Of a stretch of 62,615 nt of DNA, positions 16,821-27,363 are shown piece by piece (within the stretch, counting starts at the first letter, position 1; every line of letters begins with the position of its first letter). This DNA is from Meridianimarinicoccus roseus (lineage in GTDB: Bacteria > Pseudomonadota > Alphaproteobacteria > Rhodobacterales > Rhodobacteraceae). The stretch spans positions 1 through 62,615 of the forward strand of contig NZ_QGKU01000066.1 in the NCBI RefSeq assembly GCF_003172915.1, read 5' to 3'. Below the pieces are notes generated by a model. The model had not been told where the DNA came from, did not search any database, and was given only the letters and a program-made list of their open reading frames with translations. Both the position numbers and the translations under genes were made by a program.

Positions 16821-18251
16821 ATGGATTACACCGACCTTTTCATAGACGGCAGCTGGCGCCCCGGACAGGGCGGCGCGCGCTTCGACGTCATCAACCCGGC
16901 GGACGAAAGCGTGCTGGCCTCCGTCGCCTCGGCCGAGATCGCCGATGCGGATGCGGCGCTTGACGCTGCGCAGGCCGCCTTCGCGGACTGGGCGGGTCGC
17001 AAGCCGCGCGAGCGGGCCGAGGTGCTGCGCCGCGCCTGGGAACTGATGACCGCCCGTCTCGACCATTTCGCACACCTGATCACGCTGGAAAACGGCAAGG
17101 CCGGCAATGACGCGCGTGGCGAGGCAGCCTATGCCGCCGAGTTCTTCCGCTGGTTTTCCGAGGAAGCCGTGCGCGCGGATGGCCTGATCACTCACGCTCC
17201 CGCCAGCGGCGCGCGGATCGTCGTACAGCACAAGCCAGCGGGCATCGCCGTTCTGGTCACGCCGTGGAACTACCCGGCGGCGATGGGCACGCGCAAGATC
17301 GCTCCGGCGCTGGCCGCCGGCTGCCCGGTGATCATCAAGCCCGCCGCGGAGACGCCGCTGACGATGCTCGCGCTGATGCCCCTGCTTGAGGAAGCCGGCG
17401 TGCCGAAGGGGCTGGTGAACGTCCTTCCGACCACGAAATCGGCCGAGGTGGTGGACCACCTGCTGCACGATCCGCGTGTGCGGGTGGTCAGCTTCACCGG
17501 CTCTACCGGGGTCGGCCGCAAGCTGCTGCGCGCCGCCGCCGACCAGGTTCTGAAACCGGCGATGGAGCTGGGCGGCAACGCCCCGCTGATCGTGTTCGAC
17601 GATGCAGATATCGATGTCGCGGTCGAGGGCGCGATGCTTGCGAAGATGCGCAACCTCGGCGAGGCATGCACTGCCGCCAACCGGTTCTACATCCACGACG
17701 CGGTGATGGAACCCTTCGTGGACAAGTTCACCGCTCGCATGGCGGCGCTGAAGGTTGGCAACGGCACCGATCCGTCTGTGGATGTCGGCCCGCTGGTCAA
17801 TGCCGCGACGCGGGACAAGGTGGCGCATTTCGTGTCCGACGCGGTGGCCAAGGGCGCGAAGCTGCGCCTCGGCGGCACCGTTCCGAACGGGCCGGGGTTC
17901 TACTATCCGCCGACCGTGCTGACCGACGTGCCGCGCGACGCCGACTGCGTCGATGACGAGATCTTCGGCCCGGTCGCCGCAATCCAGTCCTTCACCGACC
18001 AGGAAGACGTGATCGCGCGCGCCAATGACACCGAATACGGGCTGGTCGCCTATGTCTTCGGCCGCGACATGAAGCGTGCGATGCAGGTTTGCGAACGGCT
18101 GGAATACGGCATGGTCGGGCTGAACCGCGGGCTGGTGTCTGACCCGGCGGCGCCGTTCGGCGGCGTCAAGCAGTCCGGGCTCGGCCGCGAGGGGGGCCAC
18201 GAGGGCATGCACGAATTCATGGAAACGCAATACATCTCGGCCGACTGGTAA
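16821..18251 (+). CDS. NAD(P)-dependent aldehyde dehydrogenase (succinate-semialdehyde-dehydrogenase-like)
   Basis: A 476-residue aldehyde dehydrogenase. Seen: TPWNYPAAMGTRKIAPALAAG (cofactor site), KPAAETPLT, FTGSTGVGR, the general-base Glu in MELGGNAP and the catalytic Cys in GEACTAANRF. The C-terminal FGGVKQSGLGREGG is typical of the SSADH/GabD branch. It lies between the two halves of the split E2, with 19 bp before it and 10 bp after. If the complex cleaves acetoin it would remove the acetaldehyde; otherwise it may oxidise an upstream aldehyde. The start at 16821 is preceded by a purine-rich stretch; an earlier in-frame ATG at 16755 lies inside the previous gene. Confidence 0.88.
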   Translation: MDYTDLFIDGSWRPGQGGARFDVINPADESVLASVASAEIADADAALDAAQAAFADWAGRKPRERAEVLRRAWELMTARLDHFAHLITLENGKAGNDARGEAAYAAEFFRWFSEEAVRADGLITHAPASGARIVVQHKPAGIAVLVTPWNYPAAMGTRKIAPALAAGCPVIIKPAAETPLTMLALMPLLEEAGVPKGLVNVLPTTKSAEVVDHLLHDPRVRVVSFTGSTGVGRKLLRAAADQVLKPAMELGGNAPLIVFDDADIDVAVEGAMLAKMRNLGEACTAANRFYIHDAVMEPFVDKFTARMAALKVGNGTDPSVDVGPLVNAATRDKVAHFVSDAVAKGAKLRLGGTVPNGPGFYYPPTVLTDVPRDADCVDDEIFGPVAAIQSFTDQEDVIARANDTEYGLVAYVFGRDMKRAMQVCERLEYGMVGLNRGLVSDPAAPFGGVKQSGLGREGGHEGMHEFMETQYISADW

Positions 18252-18261
18252 GGGGGACGAC

Positions 18262-19170
18262 ATGGACATCATCGCAAGTCCTGCGACCCGCGCCCATGCG
18301 GCGCGGCAGGGCGTGGACATCGAGGAGGTCGCCAAGGCCAGTGGCCGCGCGAACATCGCCCGCGAGGACGTGGACCGGCACCTTGGCGGCGGGGGCACCG
18401 CAGCCCCTGCGACTCAGTCTGCACCGGGCGCGCCCGACCCGCAGCGCTACTGGGCGGTCGACCATGCCGCGCACGGCCCGGTCCGGGACGAGGCGATGCC
18501 ACGTCTTGCGCAGGTCGCGGCGGCAAATCTTGGCGCGGCACACAGCCTGATCCCCAGCGTCACGCACCATGACCGCGCCGACATGCGCGGCGTCGAGGCA
18601 GCCCGCGCGCGCCTCAAGGCAGAGGCCATGGAGCGCGGCGTGAAGCTGACCGCGCTCGCTTTTCACGTGAAGGCGCTGGCGCGCTGCCTGCGCGACTATC
18701 CGCGCTTCAACGCTTCACTGTCGCCGGACGGCACGACGCTGACACTGAAAGACTATGTGCATGTCGGCATCGCGGTGGACACGCCGCACGGGCTGATGGT
18801 GCCGGTGATCCGCGACGCGGATCGCAAGGGCCTGTGGGCCATCGCGGCCGAGATCACGGACCTTGCAGGGCGCGCTCAGGACCGCAAGGTGCGCGGCGAC
18901 GAGATGGGCGGCGCGTCCATGACAATCTCGAACCTTGGCGGGCTGGGTGGCACTGCCTTCACGCCGATCGTGAACCCGCCGGAACTGGCGATCCTTGGTC
19001 TGACGCGCACCGAAACCGTGCCGCACTGGACCGGCGAGGCATGGGAGCCTGTGCCGATGGTGCCGCTGGATCTGACCTACGATCATCGTGTGATCAACGG
19101 CGCCGATGCCGCACGGTTCCTGTCGCGCTACGCCGCGCTGATCGCGGACCCGCGCCGGATCATGGTTTGA
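18262..19170 (+). CDS. 2-oxoacid dehydrogenase E2 acyltransferase, catalytic subunit without lipoyl domain
   Basis: A 302-residue protein with an N-terminal peripheral-subunit-binding-like domain (IIASPATRAHAARQGVDI, residues 3-40) followed directly by the CoA-acyltransferase domain. Conserved segments are DTPHGLMVPVIRDADRKGL, SMTISNLGGLGGTAFTPIVNPPE and the active-site YDHRVINGADAARF near the C-terminus (H275, N279). Asn in place of Asp in HxxxDG is known in functional E2p enzymes. There is no lipoyl domain, so it must take acyl groups from the double-lipoyl protein encoded two genes upstream. GGGGGAC precedes the ATG. Last gene of the plus-strand operon, followed by a strong palindromic terminator. 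Confidence 0.87.
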   Translation: MDIIASPATRAHAARQGVDIEEVAKASGRANIAREDVDRHLGGGGTAAPATQSAPGAPDPQRYWAVDHAAHGPVRDEAMPRLAQVAAANLGAAHSLIPSVTHHDRADMRGVEAARARLKAEAMERGVKLTALAFHVKALARCLRDYPRFNASLSPDGTTLTLKDYVHVGIAVDTPHGLMVPVIRDADRKGLWAIAAEITDLAGRAQDRKVRGDEMGGASMTISNLGGLGGTAFTPIVNPPELAILGLTRTETVPHWTGEAWEPVPMVPLDLTYDHRVINGADAARFLSRYAALIADPRRIMV

Positions 19171-19174
19171 CCGA

Positions 19175-19208
19175 GGTTGCGGACCGGCGCGCGCGCCGGT
19201 CCGCAACC
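19175..19208. terminator. Perfect 16-bp-stem hairpin between convergent genes
   Basis: GGTTGCGGACCGGCGC (19175-19190) and its exact complement (19193-19208) flank a 2-nt loop. It lies just after the E2 stop and just before the end of the oppositely transcribed chemotaxis gene. It therefore probably serves as a bidirectional, GC-only terminator; neither strand shows a long U-run. Confidence 0.65.
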
Positions 19209-19215
19209 GTTCAGT

Positions 19216-20784
19216 TCAGCAGCGATAGGCGAGGCGCAACCCGCCCCAGTGCTTGCCGCGCACGAAGATCGGCGCGGACAGATCCTTCATCAGAGCGAAT
19301 TCACCGTCGCCCATATCGCGCCGGTAGGCCTGCAGCAGGAATGGTTCCGTGTTGCGACCGGCGGCCAGACCGACCCGGTCGTCGAAGACGCGTCGGTTGC
19401 GGGAATGGGCCGTATTCCATGCCACCTGGCCGGGCAGTTGCGGGCGGCTGAAGCGGCGGTTGTGGGTCGGCAGGTAGCCGTTCGTGTCAACCGCTGCGCA
19501 GAACACCACGCGGTCCGAAAGTTGCAGCATCGGTTCCTGAAACGCGGGCAAGAGGCTGTCCGCAAGTTGCAGGTAGCGCGTGGTGACCTGCTGCGGATCG
19601 GACCCGGCGATCGGTTCGTAGTCCTTATCGAACAAATCGTGCATGGAGATGCGGCCACTGTCCACCGCGTCTTCGAAGGCCTGCGCGATACGTGCGGCGG
19701 TTTCCTGCGCCGCGTGGATGAACGGCGTGTCCACCGTTTCAACGCCAAGACGCGCCGTCACGCCTGTCAGCGCCTCGGAGTTGGCGATCACTTCGGACAG
19801 CCGTTCACCGGCCTTTTCCAGCGATTGCGATGACAAGGCGACGCCTTCGGACAGGTTGCCGATGTTCTCGCGCACGGACTTGACCGACCCGCCAATCTCG
19901 CTTGCGGCAGTGCATATGTCGGCTTGCGCGTCGCGCACCTCGCCGAGCGCGGTGGGGATGTCGTCGATCCGGGAGCCGACACTGTCGGTCTGCTCGCGCA
20001 GGTGCGACGCCAGTTCGACGGCCCCGGACACGTCCGACCCCAGCTTGCGCAGGTCCGCAGACAGCGTTCCGACCGTTGCGCTGATTTCCTCAGCCGCAAC
20101 ACCGGCAAGCGAGGACAATTCCTTCACTTCGGTGGCGACCACCATGAAGCCTTTGCCATGCCGCCCGGCGCGCGCCGCTTCGATCGCAGCGTTCAGCGCG
20201 ACGAGGTTGGTCTTGCGCGACACCATCTCGACCTCGCGCGAAACCTTGCCGACTTGGATCATGCTTTTCTCGATCACTGCCAGCCGTTCGAAAACGGTGT
20301 TGATCCGCTCCACAAGGCCGTTCACGTCATCCACCATCGCCTGAACCTGGCGGCTGGTGGAGGTCACGTCGCCGGTCACCCGGTCGGAAATCGCCATCGC
20401 GTCCTGCGCGGCGGACTCGACCTTGGTGCCCTGGTCGGCCATCTCGACGCTTTGAGCGGCGATCGACCGCAGAACCCCTGCCTGGCGCGACACGCGAGCC
20501 GAGGTGTCGGTCACCTCTCCTGCGACACCGGCTATGGCGATGCTCAGATCGCCGATCCTGCGGGCGATGTCGGTGATGGCCTGGTCGCGTTCGATACTTT
20601 CATGCGCGCAGTGTTCCAGATGGCTCGCCTGGTCATGCTGGGCACTGAATCCTGATCCGTCCAAGTCGGTGCTCCCGGTGTAAAACGCCAGTGGCGATAT
20701 CCAGTTCAGGCAGCAAAGTGACAGACTGTTAATCAGTTCACCATCCAAGCAATCGTCGGACCGGCACACGCTTTCGGCGAGCAA
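19216..20784 (-). CDS. Methyl-accepting chemotaxis protein with C-terminal sensor-like domain, no clear membrane anchor
   Basis: Up to 522 residues. The central signalling domain contains the MCP hairpin tip VSRKTNLVALNAAIEAARAG followed by GKGFMVVATEVKELS, and long heptad-rich helices on both sides. The C-terminal about 100 residues (AAVDTNGYLPTHNRRFS, NRRVFDDRVGLAAGRNTEPF, YRRDMGDGEF, HWGGLRLAYR) form a compact domain seen at the C-terminus of some cytosolic transducers. No two-helix membrane topology is visible, though residues 17-36 are mildly hydrophobic. The start is uncertain: an ATG at 20784 gives a Cys-rich leader, while a TTG at 20664 has GGGAG nearby. It should feed CheA/CheW; no other che gene is in the window. 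Confidence 0.8.
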   Translation of the reverse strand: MLAESVCRSDDCLDGELINSLSLCCLNWISPLAFYTGSTDLDGSGFSAQHDQASHLEHCAHESIERDQAITDIARRIGDLSIAIAGVAGEVTDTSARVSRQAGVLRSIAAQSVEMADQGTKVESAAQDAMAISDRVTGDVTSTSRQVQAMVDDVNGLVERINTVFERLAVIEKSMIQVGKVSREVEMVSRKTNLVALNAAIEAARAGRHGKGFMVVATEVKELSSLAGVAAEEISATVGTLSADLRKLGSDVSGAVELASHLREQTDSVGSRIDDIPTALGEVRDAQADICTAASEIGGSVKSVRENIGNLSEGVALSSQSLEKAGERLSEVIANSEALTGVTARLGVETVDTPFIHAAQETAARIAQAFEDAVDSGRISMHDLFDKDYEPIAGSDPQQVTTRYLQLADSLLPAFQEPMLQLSDRVVFCAAVDTNGYLPTHNRRFSRPQLPGQVAWNTAHSRNRRVFDDRVGLAAGRNTEPFLLQAYRRDMGDGEFALMKDLSAPIFVRGKHWGGLRLAYRC

Positions 20785-20869
20785 GGCCTGTCATTCGGCT
20801 GACCGGCCATCCATTTGCATGCGGCAACGCGACACCTGCAAGCGTCTGGCGAAACCTTTCCGTGCCCTG

Positions 20870-20895
20870 CCCCGGACAGCGTCCTCTGTCCGGGG
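20870..20895 (-). terminator. Hairpin downstream of mmsA
   Basis: CCCCGGACAG (20870-20879) pairs perfectly with CTGTCCGGGG (20886-20895) around a 6-nt loop, just past the mmsA stop and ahead of the chemotaxis gene on the same strand. No U-tract is visible. Confidence 0.5.
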
Positions 20896-20918
20896 GCCTT
20901 GTGCGCAAACGCGACGAA

Positions 20919-22421
<1,503 letters not shown>

Positions 22422-22525
22422 GGGGACTCTCCTCTGTTGCGCCGGTTATGCTATGCATGTTTGAATTTCTGTATGGACGTTTATGGCAATCTGTTATGCG
22501 AAAACGTTAGATCGAAAGACGCAAG

Positions 22526-23440
22526 ATGAACTGGAACGATGCAAAGTACTTCCTTGCCGTCGCCCGCGAGGGGCAGATGCTCGGCGCCGCACGCAGGCTT
22601 GGCGTCAGCCAGGCAAGGCTGAGCCGCCGCATTGCCGCGCTGGAAACCGCACTCGGCACCACGCTTCTGGACCGCGGCCCGCAAGGCTGCGCGCTGACCG
22701 GACCCGGCACCGCGATGCTGCCGCTGGCCGAACGGGCCGAGGCCGCCATGCTGGAAGCCGAAGCCCGTCTGAGCGACCGCGCGGGCGACATCGCGGGCAG
22801 CGTGCGGATCGGCGCGCCCGATGGATTCGGCGCAGGATTTCTCGCCGCGCGGCTCGATCGGTTCACGCAGGCCTATCCCTCACTCGACTTGCAACTGGTG
22901 CCGGTGCCGCGCACGTTTTCGCTGTCCCAGCGCGAGGCGGACATCGCGATCATGATCGACCGCCCGGCGCGCGGGCGCCTGCGTGCGCGGAAGCTGACCG
23001 ACTACACGCTCGGACTCTACGCGGCGCAAGCCTATCTCGACCGGGCGGGCACGCCAACGGAACTGGCCGACCTCGCAGCGCATCGCCTGATCGGCTACGT
23101 GGACGATCTTATCTTCACCCAAGCGCTGAACTACACCGGGGAATTCCTGCCCGGCTGGCATTCGTCGATCGAGATTTCCACCGCGCTCGGCCAGTTCGAG
23201 GCGGTCAAGGCCGGGGCGGGTATCGGCATCCTGCACGACTTCATGGCAGCGGGCGTGCCGGGCCTCGTTCCGTTGTTTCCGACCCGCAGCCTCTCCCGCA
23301 GCTACTGGACCGTCTGGCACGAGAACCAGCGCAGCGCCCGGCCGGTGCGGGCGGCTGTCGACCTTCTGGATACACTGGCGCGCGAGAACCGCAGGCTGTT
23401 CGTCCGGGCCGCCGACACGTTTCGTCAACCCAATCCTTAA
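22526..23440 (+). CDS. LysR-family transcriptional regulator
   Basis: A 304-residue LysR regulator. The N-terminal helix-turn-helix reads MNWNDAKYFLAVAREGQMLGAARRLGVSQARLSRRI; from about residue 90 an effector-binding domain follows (VRIGAPDGFGAGFLAARLDRF). The WNDAKYFLAVAREG opening belongs to the group often found next to mmsA. Being divergent from mmsA, it is the likely activator of that gene in response to a pathway intermediate; this is inferred. It ends 67 bp before pqqA on the same strand. Confidence 0.9.
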   Translation: MNWNDAKYFLAVAREGQMLGAARRLGVSQARLSRRIAALETALGTTLLDRGPQGCALTGPGTAMLPLAERAEAAMLEAEARLSDRAGDIAGSVRIGAPDGFGAGFLAARLDRFTQAYPSLDLQLVPVPRTFSLSQREADIAIMIDRPARGRLRARKLTDYTLGLYAAQAYLDRAGTPTELADLAAHRLIGYVDDLIFTQALNYTGEFLPGWHSSIEISTALGQFEAVKAGAGIGILHDFMAAGVPGLVPLFPTRSLSRSYWTVWHENQRSARPVRAAVDLLDTLARENRRLFVRAADTFRQPNP

Positions 23441-23507
23441 GTCTTATTTCAGTGCGCGGGAGGCTAAGCTACCGTCCGGCTACTGAGCTGACAGAGGAGG
23501 ATCAGTT

Positions 23508-23612
23508 ATGGCTTGGAAGACCCCGATCGCCGTCGAAATCAACTGCGGCATGGAAATCAACATGTACGGCCCGGCCGAGGACGAGCGTCGCCCCGATCAC
23601 GATCTGTTCTGA
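23508..23612 (+). CDS. pqqA: PQQ precursor peptide PqqA
   Basis: A 34-codon gene encoding the peptide from which the cofactor pyrroloquinoline quinone is made. The essential Glu and Tyr occur at the canonical places in CGMEINMY (E16, Y20). The peptide starts MAWKTPIAVEINCG, ends PDHDLF and is followed by TGA. GAGGAGG lies upstream of the ATG. It immediately precedes pqqB (10 bp), completing a pqqABCDE operon. PqqE crosslinks E16 to Y20 with PqqD as chaperone. It is too short to be flagged by many gene finders. Confidence 0.95.
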   Translation: MAWKTPIAVEINCGMEINMYGPAEDERRPDHDLF

Positions 23613-23622
23613 TCGCGGCCCC

Positions 23623-24510
23623 GTGCACATAAAGGTTCTGGGCGCCGGAGCCGGGGGCGGACTGCCGCAATGGAACTGCGGCTGCCGCAACTGCGCCGAT
23701 GCCCGGTCAGGACGTCTGCCAGCGATGAGTCAGTCATCGCTGGCAGTTTCCGTAGACGGGCAAGGCTGGGCCGTACTCAATGCCTCTCCCGACATTCGCC
23801 AGCAATTCGCCGTGACGCCGCAACTTGCACCGACCGGACTGCGAGACAGCCCGCTTCGGGCCGTCGTTCTGACCAACGGCGACATAGACCACGTTGCCGG
23901 GCTTCTGACTCTGCGCGAGAAGACACGCTTCACGGTCTTCGCCACATCGCAAACGCTCGACATTCTCGACGCGAACGCGGTCTTCGCCGTGCTCGACCCC
24001 GCACTCGTGGAAAAAAGCCGCATCGCACTGGACTCGCCCTTCGCGCCGCTTGACGGGCTTGAAGTGACCGCCTTCGCGGTGCCGGGCAAGGTCGCGCTGT
24101 ATCTCGAAGGGGACGAGGTGGATACCAACGCCATGGGTGAGCAGACGGTCGGTCTGCGACTTTCGGCCGACGGGCACACCGTCTACTACATTCCCGGCTG
24201 CGCGAAGGTGACGGACGATCTTCTTGCGCGCCTCGCCGATGCGGACCTCGTGCTGTTCGACGGCACCGTCTGGCGCAACGACGAAATGCCCAGCACCGGC
24301 ACAGGCGCCAAGACCGGCGCGCGCATGGGGCATGTGGCGATGGACGGGCCGGACGGTAGCATCGCGCGGCTTGCCGGTCTGACCTGCCGCAAGGTCTTCG
24401 TGCACATCAACAACACAAATCCGGCGCTGCAGCCCGACGGACCCGAGCGCGCGGCGCTTTCCGCGGCAGGCTGGCAGATCGCCGCCGACGGGATGGAGAT
24501 CACCCCATGA
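23623..24510 (+). CDS. pqqB: PQQ biosynthesis protein PqqB
   Basis: A 295-residue metallo-beta-lactamase-fold protein, proposed to oxidise or hydroxylate the tyrosine-derived intermediate in PQQ formation. The family start KVLGAGAGGGLPQWNCGCRNC (split Cys cluster), the metal segment TNGDIDHVAGLL, and FDGTVWRNDEM with MGHVAMDG are all present. The GTG at 23623 is chosen because the family begins exactly there (V/M-H-I-K-V-L-G-A) and it sits 10 bp after pqqA. A much longer in-frame ORF running back through the LysR region is an artefact. The stop overlaps pqqC by four bases. Confidence 0.94.
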   Translation: MHIKVLGAGAGGGLPQWNCGCRNCADARSGRLPAMSQSSLAVSVDGQGWAVLNASPDIRQQFAVTPQLAPTGLRDSPLRAVVLTNGDIDHVAGLLTLREKTRFTVFATSQTLDILDANAVFAVLDPALVEKSRIALDSPFAPLDGLEVTAFAVPGKVALYLEGDEVDTNAMGEQTVGLRLSADGHTVYYIPGCAKVTDDLLARLADADLVLFDGTVWRNDEMPSTGTGAKTGARMGHVAMDGPDGSIARLAGLTCRKVFVHINNTNPALQPDGPERAALSAAGWQIAADGMEITP

Positions 24511-25265
24511 CCGACCAGAGCCCGACCGCCGCCCATTTCGAGGCGCGCCTGCGCCGCATCGGCGACGAACGATACCACGACAAGCACCCGTTCCATCACC
24601 TGCTCCATTCGGGCGGCTGCACCATGGACCAGGTGCAGGCCTGGGTCATCAACCGTTACTATTACCAGAGCCGCATTCCGATGAAGGACGCGGCCTTCCT
24701 GTCGCGGCTGGACGACCCGAAGATGCGGCGAATCTGGCGATCGCGTATAGAGGATCACGACGGCACCGACACGCGCGAGGGCGGCATAGCCCGCTGGCTG
24801 CGGCTTGCCGAAGGTGTGGGGCTGGACCCGGATTACGTGGCCTCGGGCGTAGGCATCCTGCCCGCCACGCGCTTCGCCGTGGATGCGTATGTGCGCTTCG
24901 TGCGGGACCAGCCGCTGCTGCCGGCCGTGGCTTCGTCGCTGACAGAGCTTTTTGCGCCGAAGATCCACAGCGAACGGATTGCCGGGCTGCTTGAGCATTA
25001 CGATTTCGCGAACCCGGACACGATCGCCTACTTCCAGCACCGTCTGACCGAGGCCCCGAAGGATGTCGCCTTCGGGCTGCAATGGGTGCTGGATCATGCC
25101 GTCACGCAGGCCGATCAGGACGCGGCGGCGAACGCGCTGATCTTCAAGACCGAGGTTCTCTGGGCGCAACTCGATGCGCTGTGGTCGGCCTATGTGGAGC
25201 CGGGACGCATCCCGCCCGGGGCATGGCGGCCCGGCGAGGGGCAGGCCGCCGGGGCAAAGGCATGA
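24507..25265 (+). CDS. pqqC: Pyrroloquinoline-quinone synthase PqqC
   Basis: A 252-residue all-helical oxidase performing the final ring closure and eight-electron oxidation of AHQQ to PQQ. Diagnostic segments: HPFHHLLHSGGCTMDQVQAWVINRYYYQSRIPMKDAAF, including the conserved His and Tyr residues of the active site, and SSLTELFAPKIHSERIAG. Length is typical. It overlaps pqqB (ATGA) and pqqD (ATGA), so the three are translationally coupled. Confidence 0.95.
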   Translation: MTDQSPTAAHFEARLRRIGDERYHDKHPFHHLLHSGGCTMDQVQAWVINRYYYQSRIPMKDAAFLSRLDDPKMRRIWRSRIEDHDGTDTREGGIARWLRLAEGVGLDPDYVASGVGILPATRFAVDAYVRFVRDQPLLPAVASSLTELFAPKIHSERIAGLLEHYDFANPDTIAYFQHRLTEAPKDVAFGLQWVLDHAVTQADQDAAANALIFKTEVLWAQLDALWSAYVEPGRIPPGAWRPGEGQAAGAKA

Positions 25266-25552
25266 GCACACAAGTCGATCTGGCGCGGATTCCCGCGCTT
25301 CCCCGCGGTGTGCGCCTGCACCACGACCGCGTGCGTGGCATGGAGGTGCTGCTGGGCCCGGAGCGGACACTGATGCTGGACGGGATCGGCCATGCCATCC
25401 TGTCCGAACTGGACGGGCAGCGCAGCACGGGCGCAATCGCCGCCGACCTTGCCGCGCGCTTCGGCGCGCCGCCCGAACAGGTGACCGGGGATGTCGTGGC
25501 CTTCCTGCAGGACCTTGCGGACAAGCGGCTGGTGGACATGCACGATGGCTGA
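25262..25552 (+). CDS. pqqD: PqqA-binding chaperone PqqD
   Basis: A 96-residue RRE-type peptide chaperone that binds PqqA and presents it to PqqE. Seen: PRGVRLHHDRVRGMEVLLGPER, a winged-helix-like fold with LDGIGHAILSELDGQRSTGAIAADL, and a C-terminal VVAFLQDLADKRLV helix. The ATG at 25262 overlaps the pqqC stop by four bases; longer in-frame extensions lie wholly inside pqqC. The end overlaps pqqE by eight bases. Confidence 0.93.
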   Translation: MSTQVDLARIPALPRGVRLHHDRVRGMEVLLGPERTLMLDGIGHAILSELDGQRSTGAIAADLAARFGAPPEQVTGDVVAFLQDLADKRLVDMHDG

Positions 25553-26651
25553 GCCCGCGATCCGCCCGCCGCTGGCGCTGCTGGCCGAACTGACCCATCG
25601 CTGCCCGCTCGCCTGTCCCTATTGTTCGAACCCCGTGGAACTGACCCGCGCGTCGGGCGAGTTGCCGACAGAAATCTGGGTGGACATCTTCCGGCAGGCC
25701 GCCGCGATGGGTGTGCTGCACGTGCACCTGTCCGGCGGGGAGCCCGCATCGCGGCGCGACCTCGTGGACCTTGTGGGCGCCGCGCGCGATGCCGGGCTTT
25801 ATACCAACCTGATCACGTCGGGTATCGGCATCACCGCCGACCGGCTTGCCGCACTCGATGCCGCCGGACTGGATCACGTGCAACTGTCGATGCAGGGCGT
25901 CCGGGCCGAAATCGCGGACCGCGTGGGCGGCTATGCGGGCGGGTTCGACAAGAAGATGCAGGTCGCGGACATGATCGCGGACCGAGGCATCCCGCTGACA
26001 CTGAACGCCGTGATGCACCGCCACAACCTTGACGATCTTCCCGAAACGCTTGAACTGGCCTGTCAGCTCGGCGCGCGACGGATCGAAGTCGCCTGCGTTC
26101 AGTTCGCTGGCTGGGCCCTGAAGAACCGCGCGGCGCTGCAACCCACGCGGGCGCAGGTTGATGCCGCAAAGCGCGTCGTGGCGGAGGCACGCACCCGGCT
26201 GCGCGGCGTGCTGGCCATCGATTTCGTTCCGCCAGATTACTACGCCGACTACCCAAAGGCCTGCATGGGCGGTTGGGGATCCACCGGGCTCAATATCGCA
26301 CCGGACGGAAAAGTGCTGCCCTGCCACGCGGCCGAGATCATTCCCGGCATGGTCTTCCAGAACGCACGCGAGGTACCGCTGGCTGACATCTGGTATGGCG
26401 GCGATGCCTTCAACGCCTTCCGGGGCACCGACTGGATGCCCGAAACGTGCCGAAGCTGCGACCGACGCGAAATTGACCTTGGCGGCTGTCGCTGCCAGGC
26501 GATGGCACTGGTTGGCGATGCCCGCGCGGTGGACCCGGTCTGCCGCAAGTCGCCGGACCGGGGCCGCGTCGATGCGCTGCTCGCCGAGGAATCGGTCGGC
26601 GCGGACTGGTCCTATCGCCGCTTTGCCAAGGACACCGCCCCGGCTGAATAG
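25545..26651 (+). CDS. pqqE: Radical SAM PqqA peptide cyclase PqqE
   Basis: A 368-residue radical SAM/SPASM enzyme that forms the C-C bond between Glu16 and Tyr20 of PqqA. The SAM cluster motif is THRCPLACPYCSNP (C20, C24, C27). The HLSGGEPASRRDLVDL segment binds SAM. The C-terminal Cys-rich SPASM part (CRSCDRREIDLGGCRCQ then DPVC) holds the auxiliary clusters. The start at 25545 matches the family; earlier ATGs lie in pqqD. The gene ends only 4 bp from the end of the oppositely transcribed ABC ATPase. Confidence 0.95.
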   Translation: MAEPAIRPPLALLAELTHRCPLACPYCSNPVELTRASGELPTEIWVDIFRQAAAMGVLHVHLSGGEPASRRDLVDLVGAARDAGLYTNLITSGIGITADRLAALDAAGLDHVQLSMQGVRAEIADRVGGYAGGFDKKMQVADMIADRGIPLTLNAVMHRHNLDDLPETLELACQLGARRIEVACVQFAGWALKNRAALQPTRAQVDAAKRVVAEARTRLRGVLAIDFVPPDYYADYPKACMGGWGSTGLNIAPDGKVLPCHAAEIIPGMVFQNAREVPLADIWYGGDAFNAFRGTDWMPETCRSCDRREIDLGGCRCQAMALVGDARAVDPVCRKSPDRGRVDALLAEESVGADWSYRRFAKDTAPAE

Positions 26652-26655
26652 CCGT

Positions 26656-27359
<704 letters not shown>

Positions 27360-27363
<4 letters not shown>

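Noticed and set aside
16743-18398. A 551-codon open frame antisense to the aldehyde dehydrogenase, and similar long antisense frames elsewhere
   Set aside because: GC-rich codon bias leaves the opposite strand open. The sense gene has full catalytic motifs and a ribosome site, while the antisense products are His/Arg/Asp-rich without recognisable domains.
19083-19100. HRVING instead of HRVIDG in the separate E2 subunit as a possible inactivating change
   Set aside because: Asn at this position is found in functional E2p acyltransferases such as that of Azotobacter, so it does not imply loss of activity.
22483-23622. A long frame running through the LysR gene region into pqqB, as if pqqB were 675 residues
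   Set aside because: The family N-terminus of PqqB begins exactly at the GTG at 23623, and the upstream part overlaps the LysR and pqqA genes in other frames.
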